A stretch of DNA of 64,000 nucleotides, from the NCBI GenBank assembly GCA_023101885.1, contig JALPQD010000075.1:3476630-3540629 (forward strand), given 5' to 3'. Source of the stretch: Typhlomys cinereus. Lineage: Eukaryota > Chordata > Mammalia > Rodentia > Platacanthomyidae. Both the position numbers and the translations under genes were made by a program. Below the pieces are notes generated by a model that saw only the letters and a list, made by a program, of their open reading frames with translations, ran no database searches and was not told the DNA's origin. Shown here in pieces: positions 1 through 12,436 of this stretch. How positions within the stretch are numbered: position 1 is the first letter of the stretch; each line of letters begins with the position of its first letter.

Positions 1-1352
1 AAGTAAAATGTAAATGCTGAAATGCATTTGATGAATAAGATGTTTGATGCCTAAGACATTGCTTTTATATATAATATAAGGTTTTATACATAAAACCTTC
101 AGTGAATATACTCATAAAATTGTATTAAGCAAGTGATTATGATGAACAATGACAAGTAAAATATAGCTAAAAGTAATTCAATTGATAAAATGGTCTGTAA
201 AATCCACATAATGAAACTATAGTCAACTGTAAGTGAGAAGAGTGAATGTATCCAGCTTTGTAGGATTTATATTATAAAGGGAGCACTGGGTAAGTTAAAA
301 TGCTGGTAACGTACCATGAAGCATAGTTCTCTTTGTTGCTAATAAATTTTGTATGAAGTTAATTGGACATCATTTTATAAATACCTTATAATTTTATATG
401 GAATATATATGCCTACTACCTGTATTTCAAAATCTATTCAAAGCTGTGGAGAGTCAAATTGATCCTGTTCTCCCCCTAGTTCTTTGTTCTAACAACTTAT
501 CTTGAAAGATTTGCCAACTTGGCCCACTCTGAAACAAGGGCACCTCTGCAGATTGGTGCCATCCATGAAATCTGTAACAATCTATAACAGGGTGAGGACA
601 AGAATAATGAAGATGCCTCTGGACAGGCTTATGAAGCTTCCATTATAAATTTAAGCTTAACAGAAAACAAAATAACAATGGTACTGCATGTGTAGGGCCT
701 TTTATTCTACTCTATTAACTTGATTCTATTCTATTAACTTTGATAGTATCTCATGAAAAGATTGGATATAAAAGCAGTAACAAGTAAAACCTTCACCAGA
801 AATGAGTTTGGGACATGCTAAGTTAGAATATTCTAGCAATATTTATTCCTACTTTAAAGAATTGACTGGAGTTTAAAAATCATAAATTCACTGTATTCAG
901 GTATGAAACACTAAAAGAATAGAAAAAATTGATTGAGAACACTTAATTAGTAACTAAAATGCCAAACATCAATTATAAATCCAAATACTGGAAATGTTAT
1001 TACAGTTTGTTGAGGACACCTTGAATCCCCTTTTTCCAGTGTCAGTGATGTGCTTTCATGCTGTGTATGTGTCTACAAGCAGCAGTAGATAATTATCATG
1101 TTGGGAGTTCTGAATGCAGAAACAAGCAAGCTAGACATGGGCTTAAAAACAGTCTATCATTTAGTGGAGATAGTGCCCCCTTGCTGCAAATATCCTTAGG
1201 GATTTCACTGTACTCGAAGTCTGTTTTCAGAAGAAAAGCAGAAACTGATGATAGTGTTAAAAATAAACAAAGATCAATTACCACTCAAGGACAATTTTCA
1301 TATATAATTATTTCCAATAATGGTAGGAAAATTTCAGCTGTAGGGAGAGGTT
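1..1352. other. Unique AT-rich intergenic DNA, no gene seen
   Basis: The stretch is AT-rich and has no recognisable exon, RNA gene or young repeat. The open frame at 1058-1354 has no family resemblance and overlaps an antisense frame, so it is treated as chance. The right edge is the left copy of the target-site duplication of the L1 that follows. Confidence 0.6.
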
Positions 1353-1370
1353 AAAGATGATGTAGATATG

Positions 1371-1991
1371 GCCCAATTAAAAAATGGGCCCTGGAACTTA
1401 AAAGAAACTTTAATAGGGATGAAATTAAAATGTCTAACAAATATCTTAAAAAATGCTCCACTTCCTTAGCCATCAGGGAAATGCAAATCAAAACTTCCCT
1501 GAGATATCATCTCACCCCGGTCAGGATGGCAAAAATCCACAATACGAACAACACCAAATGCTGGAGAGGATGTGGAGAGGGGAACTCTACTACATTGCTG
1601 GTGGGAATGCAGGTTCATACAGGCACTCTGGCAAGCCGTCTGGAGATTCTTAAAGAAATTAAAGATTGAAATGCCATGTGATCCTGCCATTCCACTTTTG
1701 GGAATAACCCCCCATACAGCGGAGGTTCACCTCGATAGCACAAGCACAACCATGTTCATAGCAGCACTGTTTACAATAGCAAAGTCATGGAATCAACCCA
1801 AATGTCCAACAGTTGACGAGTGGATAAGGAAAAGTGGTACATCTATACAGTGGAGTACTACTCAGCCATCAAAAATGATGAATTACTGGAATTTGCCGGT
1901 AAATGGATGTTATTAGAAACAATTATATTAAGTGGAGTATCCTAGATCCAGAAAATTAAGCGCTGTATGTACTTCCTAATAGGTGGCTCCT
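1371..1991 (+). pseudogene. L1 ORF2 C-terminal remnant
   Basis: This encodes the end of the L1 ORF2 protein (endonuclease/reverse transcriptase). Only the cysteine-rich C-terminal region after the reverse transcriptase domain is present. Frames shift between 1430-1669 and 1572-1916. Recognisable peptides include [13 protein letters not shown] and [19 protein letters not shown], which recur in the better preserved copies here. The copy has no start and cannot encode a working enzyme. The stop matching those copies follows the IGGS-type ending near 1990. Confidence 0.88.
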
Positions 1992-2854
1992 AGTACCAAA
2001 CTCACCCAGCCCACCTAGAGACACTCAAAGATAAATCTCTGTAATACCTACAGTAATTGCAAGGAGTAAGAACAGGAGGGATGGGGTAGGAGGGCCACAC
2101 CAGAAACAAGGAGAGAGGGGACCATGTTACAGCAGAGAAAATAGACCTCCATCAAGGACTGCAAATAAGCAATGAGACATCTGGTTAAGTTCACAGACTT
2201 TTCGTTCCTGATCATTTACAACTGAGGGGGTGTGATCTCACCAGAAGGGGAGGGCATATAGTCTGGCAGATAATAAGCAACCATTTTGCAAATGGGTGAT
2301 TGACCCCTCCCTCACTGTGACTTCCTACTTTTATTACATCTACCTTTGAATATATTCTTATAACAAGACTCTAGTTTAACTGCTTTGTATCTCTGGCCAG
2401 GGGGTGATATCCAATACCCATCGGGATAGAGTGAAGGGCATTACAGGAGCAGCAAAACTGCAGAGAACTTCAGAGATTCTATATCAACCACCTAGAACTA
2501 GGCCAGCCTAATCTCTCCCCATCCTGAAGCTCAGGGAAATTTGTGGAAGAGGGGGCAGTAAGAGTGTAAGAGCACAAGGATGGGAGGAGCAATGATATGC
2601 AAGATACTCCATACAAGTTAGGGCCGAAGCAATCATAATTGGACTTTGCATGCCCTGCACAATGTCCAACACACTATTGACCCCACAAAGTCTAGCATTT
2701 GCTAAAGGCACCAAGATCCTTGGAGGCAAGGGATTGACAGCCAAAATAGTGTTCCTATGCTTAAGGGGAACAAAGGAAAGGGTCCAGGGAAATGCCACTG
2801 GGTCCTTGTACGTCATTGGAGAGGAGGACCCAGAGGAGAGTTTGGCATGTACAT

Positions 2855-2970
2855 TAAAGGATTCTCTGGGCATTGGGGGAGGGGAGGCACTGGGGGGTGA
2901 GGAGGGAGGGGTGAGGGAAAGGTGAGCAGAGGCGTTGGTGGGAGGAGGAGGGAGGGAGGGAACCGGTGTA
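2855..2970 (+). repeat. L1 3'UTR polypurine / G-run tract
   Basis: A run of G-rich purine sequence with many GGG and GGGG blocks lies just upstream of the L1 tail. A comparable tract sits at the same place in every L1 3'UTR in this window, young or old (for example 15055-15145, 26660-26745, 32520-32610, 46160-46250; C-rich on the + strand in antisense copies). Mammalian L1 3'UTRs are known for such potential G-quadruplex tracts. Folding was not tested. Confidence 0.7.
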
Positions 2971-4061
2971 CCTATTAAGCTTGTATGAGCGGAGATAATA
3001 AAAAATGTTTTTTTTTAAAAAAAAGATGATGTAGATAAATGTACTTTCTCAGTGCATACATGCAAAGGATGACTTAAATATGTCACCCAAAATTTAAATG
3101 GATTCAAGGACCACATACATAATAGCCAAGATTGATCTTTGGTTTCCATATACACACATCTGCAAAACATGTGAATTTTGACATTCATGAACAAGTACAC
3201 ACGCATTCAAATAATTCAGTTTCAAAAATAGCAATCATGAAATTTGTCATTAAAGTCATTTTTGTTCATGGTCATTGTCAGTTTTTCCTCTTTGCTTCCT
3301 CAGGAAGACTTTATGCTAATGACAATGACAAGTATTTTTTACCTCACAAGAAACTTTATTCACTAGCTGCTACTGAAGGGCAGTGTAGCAAAGAGAATCA
3401 AGCATGTGATTCAGTACAAAACATTCATTAAGGTGTCCTCCAAATACATTTTGTACAAAAGAAAATGATTTGGCAACAGAGAATGATTAGTATGTCAGGA
3501 ATTTCATTTCAGGCAACAATTTTGTTATTAGAACAAACCCTGGATGTCTACACATTGGCTTTGTTGGGAAGATGTAGCACAAGATAAATAAAAAAAGAAC
3601 TTCCAATCCTGCTGTCTGCCATGCAGTACTCCTATTGTAAGTACAGATAATAACAGTTCTAATACTTTTTTCATTTCCTTAGGTGCCAAATCTACCTCTC
3701 GCTGCACACGATGCCCTTTACACTCTGGTAATCACTCAGGCAGCTCTGAAGACCTAAGCAAATAATCCGTTTGTCTCTCAGGAAAAGGAAATATACTCTT
3801 ATCTTTAAATTCCAAATTTTGGATGTCTAGAAGGAACAGCTGAAGTATTTCTTAAAGTCTGGAATACTTCAAGAATGAAAGTCACTTGAGATTTTGGGAA
3901 ATTACTTGTGTTAAAAAACTTGCATAGAGTTTGGCTCCATATCACAGCAGCCTATCTGCAAGCTGTAAGGGTAAGACTGGGATCCCTCAAAGCAAACAGG
4001 TTAGCAGACGTCCTTCCAGCAAGCTCTGAGTTTAACGCACAGCCTGTCTTAAGTAAGAAAA

Positions 4062-4122
4062 GTAGATAGATAGATAGATGATAGATAGATAGATAGATAG
4101 ATAAATAGATAGATGATAGATA
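4062..4122. repeat. (GATA)n microsatellite
   Basis: Interrupted tandem gata units, about 60 bp, with gatgata and aata interruptions. The antisense frames rich in Ser, Ile, Tyr and Leu here are translations of this repeat. Confidence 0.95.
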
Positions 4123-4319
4123 ACTAAGTAAATGGAGAAACAATTAAAAATAAGTGGAAGAGCAATGGTGGATGATTCACATCTTAAATTCCAATCTCCA
4201 CATGAATGTGTACCTGCATACATATACATGTCTTATACCTGTACATAAAAATGGGGGGGGGAGAAAGCCCTTGAAACAGATTACACTATTACTAGTTTCC
4301 TAAATGGGTGACCACTTTA

Positions 4320-4457
4320 AAAAGAGATGGAAAATGAAGAGAGGAAGAAGAAGGAAGAAAGATAAGATGAGGAGGATTAGGTAGAAGAGGAAGAGAAGGA
4401 GCAATGGAAGAAAAGAGGATGAGAGGAAGAAAATAGGAGCAGAAGGAGGAAGATGAA
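4320..4457. repeat. GA-rich purine tract
   Basis: About 140 bp of almost pure A/G on the + strand with AGG, GAA and GGA motifs. It is low-complexity DNA and not part of a recognised transposon. Confidence 0.85.
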
Positions 4458-7400
4458 AGTAGGCATTTCATGTACAAACAACAGCACTTCATTATTCCTA
4501 CATGGAGGCTGTTTCTGCAGGCACCCATACAAGCTCTCTTTTCAGGATAATATTTTACATAAATTTCAACTATCCTCCAACTATGGAATTTTCATAGGTC
4601 AATAGTTTCTGGCTCTCATTATATATGTGCCAAGTGTCATTTTAAAATATGTTCCAGTATTTGAAATGAAGAATTTAAATGATAGAGAAGACAGGCTGCA
4701 ATTACCACATGATAAGTTAAAAAATGTACTAACTTAGCACTCATCCTAGAAATCCTCATTTACAACAAAAGGTGTCATGATATACAAGATTTCATGCTTA
4801 CAGAAGAATTGCATAGGAATTGTCTTATCAACACTTCATCATAACATCAGAAATCTCAAAAAACTGTACACCTCTCTGAGAGACTGATGAGGGCTAATGC
4901 TGATGAGGAATAAAGGATGATACTCTCCTCAATGGAATATCCACTGATTTAGTATGCTTGCTGGAGCATGAATCAAGTCAGGCATAAGTCATCACAGACT
5001 AGGTGAAACACAGTGGGCCACACAAGTGAGATTTGAAAACTGGAGGGTTGTAATGGGAAAATGGTGGATGGGGCAAAGGGTTGAACATATTATAAAGTCA
5101 CTGTATTCATGTATACAACATTAGAAATATAAAGATAGAATAAAGTATACCAAATCCACAGGGAGAAGAGCATAATGTCATTTATAATTGTCTTTGAGTC
5201 CCTCTGGTTGATAACTGCAGTGTAAAGACAGCTATTGCTCTCCTGGCATATTTGAAAAAGATGAGGTACAGAAATATAGAAACAAACTTTTGAAATAGGA
5301 AGTCTTACATAAATCAGTGGCTGTCAACCTGCATCATGCATATGTTTAATTACAGCACATGTTGTTGGGCATGATCCTCAGAATTCCTGACATACAAGGA
5401 GTAGACTAAAACAAAACTGTTTTCTTTCTTCATATACTTCATAAGACTGATGCTGCACTCTGTCTAAAATATTTTCAAAATATCTGACACAATTTGCTTT
5501 CAAATTATATAATAAGGGCATCTGAAGTACTTGTCACGAAGGGAAGCTAAGTAATGTTTCCTTCTATCTCCCAAACCGGAATCCTTTGCTTGTGTATATC
5601 TGCAAATATTTCGAATTTGACCAAAATTTGATCTGAAAGAAGGATTAAACTCTTATATAAATTATCTGAGATAAAACTCTAGAGGTAGTGTCTTTCATAT
5701 CTCATCAGAAGTGAGAAGAGCTGATGAATCATCTAAGTAATTTGGCCAAATGGAAAACCCTGAACAAAGTACTCTGACTTCAAAATCTAAAGGTTTAAGG
5801 ATCTGCATAACTCATATCTAGTTTCATAAACTGTGCTATGTAGGACCTGCAGAACCATACTTAAACCTCAGTAAAGATGTGGAAGAGCAAGGGTCTACAG
5901 ATGCGTGGTGCCTTCATCCTCTAGTTTCATTTTCTCTTTGTAGAGAATATTTTTGAGCTCTTCTGAAGCCATCTAAAGTTTGGTTTTCTTTTGCCTTTTC
6001 CACTTCTAACTAACTTTGCGGATACCAATTTAATAATAGCATTAAATGATCATTTCCTTCATGACTCTAAGTATAAATTTTTGTTGACCACTCTTGAAAC
6101 TGAGATAAAAATAAAAATCTTCAAATTAATAATCTGATATTTAAAGCATAAAGTTAGTGATGGGAGATATCATTTTTTCTGAATTTGAGAAATATAGGAT
6201 TCTATATCTTATTCTAAGTGATTACGAATGTTTTAGATTATGTGATGCAAATCAAAAATGAGCAAAAGAACTCATGAAAAATATATAGATAAATTTCAAA
6301 CTTTTTTGAGAAAATGTTTTAATAAACATTAATGTATTTTATAACTGTAATTTAAAGAAGGTATATTTTTCAGATCTTGGACCCAGATATTCTTCAAGTC
6401 TAAATCAGATTCTCTTTCCTCTACTTGCTTTTCCTCAGTCACTTTACTTTGAACAATTTTTTACATGAAGTTTCAGGGTTTCTTCGGTAATAAAACAAGT
6501 AATAAACTACATTTTTATTATAGTCTGAAACATTTTCATGTATGCTAATGAAGAACTCATTTATAAATTCTAGTTAAAACACAATGAACGAAATGTGAGC
6601 TTCCAGACCCCACAGCATCTGGAGTCCTAATGACAACAGAAATCAAGTTGGCACATTCTCAGGGATAAGTCATTTTAGAAATGAATTTGATTTAGTACAA
6701 AGCAATATTACTAAATATAACACCGAAAAAATATGTAACTTTGGAGAAACATTTTTTTCTATCACAATTTACAAAGGTGATTACTTAACACAAATGAATT
6801 ATTTGCCCACTGTATTCTATTCTATTAAGCACAGAAATTAATAAAAACTTGTACTAGAAGAAATGATTTCACAACAGTGCATGATGTCTCTTGGTTAGGT
6901 ACACAGTAAAACAAGGATTTATGTTTAATTTCCTTAGTATTTCACACATTGAAGCTGCTATTCACGGGCTACTCCATCTGTCTTTACTTTTCCTTAAGTA
7001 TTTACAAACAACTAAATGCAATTCAAATACACCAACCAATGCTTCCATGATCTTCCCCTTGAATTTAAAAAAAATTACATGATTCTCCCAGAGAGTACTT
7101 AATTCATTTGTAACAGTTCAATCTGTAGAACAGATTGATTACTTGATTTTATTGGTCTACTCATGTCAGCCATTAATCACTTCAAAAATTGCCATTTGTA
7201 AAATAAAAAGCATTATGGAATTGGGAGACTGGGTGTTGCTCATGGGTTCTCCTGTTAATGTGTTTAATTGACATAAGGATATGTAATCCCACACTACTTG
7301 TTCTTCCCTGGGTATAAGCATCAGATTGTTTGACAGAGCAACTTAGAATAGAGATGCCTGCTGAAAAAGAATCTTGAAATATAAAACTCAGCTCAGGGAT

Positions 7401-7649
7401 TTCTAAAATCTCCCAGGTGACTCCACAGCACTGATTATGAAATAGTACTTTGCTTCTTCAAGAAAATACTAAAATGTGCCCAAGCCCAGTTCACTGGCTG
7501 GTCAACTAGCCAGTTGGACTTTTCTGCTCTAGGTCCCAGTGCTCTCCCTGCTCCTCATGATAAGGTCATGGGGGCTGTGTGTCCAGCAACCTCCACAAAG
7601 ACTATTACCCATCTTCTTGTAGTGTTCCTCTTCTTTCTCCTCCTCCTGC

Positions 7650-7692
7650 TTCCTCTCTCTCTCTCTCTCTCTGTTTCTCTCTTTCTCCCCCA
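7650..7692. repeat. (CT)n simple repeat
   Basis: A CT dinucleotide tract with short interruptions. It lies just upstream of the left edge of the old L1. Confidence 0.9.
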
Positions 7693-8154
7693 TACATATT
7701 AATGAACTTTAAAGTTTTCAAGAATTCAACATAGTCGAGAGAAAACCCAAGCAATGGCGTTTAACACCACATATCCGAAGACTTCTAAAATCAGCGTATC
7801 AAACAGGAGAGAATCTTCATTTTCAGCTCTAAGACAAGTAAACCCTTTTTACCTCCCTGTTACTCTCAATTGTTAGTCACCATAGTCTAACATTTCTATA
7901 TAGCTCATCCAAAAACCCATACAATTTCAGGGACCATATCATTCACCCTCACACATCGCCAAGGAAGTAAACCTAAAAATTGCACTACCATATTAATCTT
8001 CAATCCCCGCCTACTAATCCAAATTTAATTGATATACTAACAGTCCAAAAGGTTCATCTAGGAAACACCAAGTAACACCAGACAGACACATCTAACTCCA
8101 AGTCAAACACTAGCAATAAATGATACTATCTAATTTAGATAAGCCAAAAACACA

Positions 8155-9122
8155 CATAAAAACCAAGACAACTAATCTCCTACAGAATCATCAATCCCAT
8201 AATGATGGAATCCAACCCGAAAAAAATTCACTGAAAATAACCAAGAAAGCTATACCCAAGATAAAGATTTTCAAAGCCTGATCTTTACTACAATCAAAAA
8301 AATGAAAGAGAAAATTAGGAGTAAAATAACCATATCATACATTTTGAACAGGAGCACAACAAGTACTTGGATGAGGAAAGCAGTTGAAGAAACAAAAATA
8401 GGCATAGAGGAGTTAAAACACTCTCAGCAGAGATTAAACTTGAACTAAAAGACAAGGTGTCTTTAACCCATAACACAACAAACTCTTACCAACAGAACTA
8501 ACGAAGCATAATATAGAATATCAGATCTTGAAGACAAAATGGAATAACTAACCACTTCAATCAAAGAGGCTGTTAAAGCCAAAAAGATACTTGAGAGAAA
8601 TAATGAAGAGTTATGGGACATCTTGAAGAAGCTTAACATGCGCATTCATGGAATGCCTGAATGAGAAACCCAAAATATCATATCTGAGGAATTGTTTCAA
8701 ATTATAATAAAGAAAAAATTTCCACATCTAAAGAAAGAGAGGCCCATCCAAATACAAGAGGCATATCACATTCCAAACATGACCAAAATAGAAACATGCC
8801 ATGACAATTAATAGTTAAAACACTATACAAAGAGAATGTGCTAAGAGCTTCAAGAGAATAAAACAAGTCACTTTTAAAGGTAAATCTATTAAAATAATGA
8901 ATGATTTTTCAATGGAAACAGTGAAAGCCAGAAGATCTTGGAGATGTATTGATATACCCAGCAAAACTATTAGTCATGATTGAGTGTGAAAGAAAAATTT
9001 TCTGCCATAAAGACAACTTGAAGGCTTGCATGACCACCAAACCAGGCCTTCAAAAATGCTAGAAAGGATATTCAAACTTGAAGAAAAAAACAGCTATATC
9101 CAGAGGACAGAAGGAAAGTATA
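8155..9122 (+). pseudogene. Old L1 ORF1 remnant
   Basis: This is the relic of the L1 ORF1 gene, whose product is an RNA-binding coiled-coil chaperone that coats L1 RNA. It aligns by eye with the better copies at 25281-26360 and 39576-40635. A deletion has removed the initiator codon and first codons, and stops and frameshifts break the rest. The coiled-coil segment is visible around 8350-8600 (the equivalent of the conserved ISDLEDK block). The tail matches the agaaggaaagtataa ending of other ORF1 copies. Confidence 0.8.
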
Positions 9123-9182
9123 ATATCATCACGACCTACAATCTAAATAATACACATATGAAAGCCACTAAACACAAAGAAA

Positions 9183-12100
9183 TGTGAGGAATCAAAAGTA
9201 ATTTGTCCATTCTAACCCTAAATATCAATGAAATTAATTCACCAATCGAAAGACACAAGTTACAAACATGGATAGGAAACCACAACCCATCCATCTGCTG
9301 CCTTCAGGAAATACATCTCACCACAAAAGATAAGTACATTCTAAAAGTAAAAGGCTGATCAAAAACAAGCTAATGGAACTAGGAAACAAGCAGGGGGAGA
9401 CATACTGAAACAAAATCAAACCCTTACTGAAACGGATCTAACAGATCTCTACCAAACCTTCCATCCAAGAACCAAGGAATAGACATTTTTCTCAGCAGTC
9501 CATGGAGCGTTCTCAAAAACAGACCACATATTGAGCCACAAAACAAATCTTACATGGTCTAAAGCTTAATGTCCACAACACAACAAATAGCAGAAAAAAA
9601 CTCTAATTCTTGGAAATTAACCAAAATGATGCTAAATGAGAAATGGGTTCAGAAGAATATCAAAAAGGAAATTTAAGATTCCCTAGCAGTGAACAATAAT
9701 GACAATATAGCATATTAAATCTCTGGGACACAATGAAAGCTGTTTTAAGAGGTGAGTTTATAGCTCTCAATGCCTATATCAAAAAATGGAAATAAAACAA
9801 ATAAATAATGTAACAATTAAATAAATAAATAGAGACACAAGAGCAATCCAATCCCAGAAGCAGTAGAAGAGAGCAGATTAACAAAATCAGGGGAGCAATA
9901 ACTGAAATTGAGATAAGGAAAACAATACAAAGACTCAACCAGACAGCTGGTTCTTTGAAAAAAATCAATAACATTAATCCAACCCTAGTTAATCAACCAA
10001 AATTAAGAGAGAAAAAAATCCAAATGAACAAAATTAGAGAAAAAAATGGAGTTATCACAACTGACACCCAAGAAATTCGGAGGATTATAAGGTCATATTT
10101 CAAAAACTTAACTCCATGAAATTTGATAACCTGAAAGCAATCAATGAAATAAGTAAATTAATGCAGTAATTTCAAATCTTCCCACTAAAAAAATGTCCTG
10201 GACCAGATGGATTCAGCACAAAATTCTACCAGAAATTTAAAAAGCAACTAACACCACTACTCCTTAAACTATTCCATAAAATAGCGAAGGAAGGAACACT
10301 TTTAAATTCTTTCTGTGAAGCTAATATCATACTAATCTGAAAATCTAATAAAGATACACTTAAAAAGAAAAGTATAGGCCAATCTCTTTTATGAACACAA
10401 ACTCAAACAGTCTCAGCAAAACCTTAACAAATCAGATTCAACAACATCAAAAACATCATTCACTGTGATCAAGTAGGATTTATTACAGGTACACAAGTTT
10501 AGTTCAACATATAGAAATCAATAAGCGTAATCCATATAAACCAAGCCAAAGTCTAAGTACTACATACTCTTGATAGATGCAGAAAAAGCTTTGGACAAGA
10601 TCCAGCATCCTTTTATGGTCAAAACCCTAGAGACAGTTCGAATGGAAGGAACTTATATCAACATAATAAAAGCTGCATACCACAAGCTAACAGCAAGGAT
10701 TAACTAAAGAGGGAAAAACTTGAAATATTCACATTCTGATCAGGAAATAAACAAGGCTGTCCACTCTCTCCACTTCTACTAAATATTGTACTTGAAGTCT
10801 CAGCTAAAGCCAAGACAAGAGAGGGAGATAAAAAGGATTCAAATTGGATAAAAAGAAGTTAAGATATTTCTATTAACAGATGACATGATAATATACCTGA
10901 AAGATCCTAAAAACTTCTCCAGGAAACTCCTTGAACTAATACATAAGTTCAGCAGAGTGAGAGTCGCAGGTTACAAAATAAATGTGCAAAAATCAGTGGT
11001 CTTCCTATACACCAAGGATGAAAAAAGCGAAAAAGTCCTAAGAGAAAAAATACCATTTACTATAGCCCCTAAAAAAATGAAATACCTTGCTATAAATCTA
11101 ATCAAAGATGTAAGAGACCTTTATAATGAAAATTTTAAAATCCTAAAGAAAGAAATTACAGAAGATACCAGAAGGTAGAAAGACCTCCCATGCTCCTGGA
11201 TCAGCAGAATCAACATCATAAAAATGACCATCCTACAAAAAGCGATATACAGATTCAATGCTATACCAATCAAAATTCCCAAGCAATTCTTCAAATAATT
11301 TTACCAAACAATCTCAAAATTCATATGGAAGCAGAAAAGGCCCAGGATAGCAGAAATAATCCTGAGTAACAAAAACACTGCTGGAGGTATCACCATACCA
11401 AACCTTATTCTATACTACAAATCCATAGTAATAAAAACAGCTTGGTTCTGGCTCCAAAACAGACACACAGATCAATGGATAAGGGTTGAACTCCCACACA
11501 GTTACAACCATCTGATCTTTGATAAAGGGACCCAAAATATTCAATGGAAAAAGTATAGCATCTTCAACAAATGGTGCTGCCAAAACTAGATGTCAAATTG
11601 GACCCATATTTGTCATCATGCAAAAAAAAATTACAATTGGATCAAGAACCTTAATATTATGAAACTGTGAAAACCCTAGCTGAAAGAATAGGAAACTACC
11701 TCAAGTGCATTGGGCTAGACCAACATTTCCTAAACAGAAACCCAATAGCACAGATACTAGAACCAACACTCAACAAATAGCATCTTATGAAATTAAGGAG
11801 CTTCTCTTCAGCTAAAGAGATTGCAAACTGAGCAAAAAGTCAACCCACAGAGTGGAAGAAAATCTTTGCTAGCTACAAAGATAGATCTCTATTTCCAGAG
11901 TGCACAGATAACTTAAAAATTAAACACCAAGAAGATAAATAGCCCAATTAGAAAATGGGTCTGGGAACTCAAAAGAAACTTTTTCAGAGACAAATCAAAA
12001 TAGCTAACAAATAACTTAAAAAATGCTCCACATACCTAGTAATCAGGGAAATGCAAATAAAAACTACCCTGAGATATCATTTCTCACCCAGGTCAGGATG

Positions 12101-12436
12101 ATGAAAATCCATAATATGTACATCACCAAATGCTGGAGAGGATGTGGAGATAAAGGAACTCTCATATATTGTTGGTTGGAATGGAGGCTTGTACACCCAC
12201 TCTAGAGATCAAGATGGCAGTTTCTTAAAAAGTTAAGTCTTGAAATGCCATATGACTTTGCTATACCACAATTTTGAATAATCCCCCAAAATGCAGCAAT
12301 TCACTACATTGACACAAGTACAACCATGTTTATTGTAGCATTATTTACAATACCAAAATCATGGAATCAATCCAAATACCAACTGTTGATGAACAGATAA
12401 TGAAAATGTGGTACATTTATACAATGGAATATTCTT
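9183..12436 (+). pseudogene. Old L1 ORF2 remnant, part 1
   Basis: Degenerate endonuclease and reverse transcriptase gene. The endonuclease part keeps the start block at about 9195-9345 and the equivalent of QETHL. A deletion near 9395-9405 then removes most of the endonuclease core, including the GDFN region. The reverse transcriptase part runs from about 10180. Its catalytic YXDD-type motif is in the block before MIIYLKDPKN at 10885, where the first residue is altered. The C-terminal part is cut by the nested L1 at 12437 and resumes at 13969. No functional protein is possible. Confidence 0.82.

Larger units (their letters stand above)
1369..3021 (+). mobile_element. 5'-truncated L1 (ORF2 C-terminus plus 3'UTR)
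   Basis: This is an L1 non-LTR retrotransposon copy, cut at its 5' end within the ORF2 C-terminal region. It runs through the complete 3'UTR to an A-rich tail. It is flanked by a perfect 16-bp TSD, aaagatgatgtagata, at 1353-1368 and 3022-3037. The left site reads tt/aaag, which suits L1 endonuclease nicking. The 3'UTR keeps the homologue of the removable segment at 2031-2400, but its donor dinucleotide is AT, not GT. A polypurine, G-rich tract at about 2870-2970 precedes the tail. It is a dead 5'-truncated copy from ordinary target-primed reverse transcription. Confidence 0.93.
3038..7722. other. Unique AT-rich DNA with simple repeats, no gene seen
   Basis: About 4.7 kb with no recognisable exon, RNA gene or recent transposon. 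It contains a GATA microsatellite near 4062-4122, a run of ten G near 4252-4261, a purine GA-rich tract at about 4320-4457 and a CT tract at 7650-7692. Short open frames across these tracts are low-complexity translations. The segment 3660-3760 has a pyrimidine run ending in AG, but no supporting exon structure was found. Confidence 0.55.

Noticed and set aside
1058..1354. 98-codon open frame in unique DNA
   Set aside because: No recognisable domain, overlapped by an antisense frame of similar length, no splice or promoter context; consistent with chance.
3660..3760. Possible host exon after a pyrimidine-AG acceptor
   Set aside because: No long frame, no matching donor and no homology recognised; one acceptor-like motif is common by chance.
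4062..4122. Regularly spaced repeats that might suggest an array
   Set aside because: A simple GATA microsatellite without spacers; CRISPR arrays do not occur in mammalian genomes.
5320..5395. Possible hAT/MER5-type transposon end (agtggctgtcaacctgc)
   Set aside because: Only a short opening word fits; the rest does not match, and no inverted end or 8-bp duplication was found.
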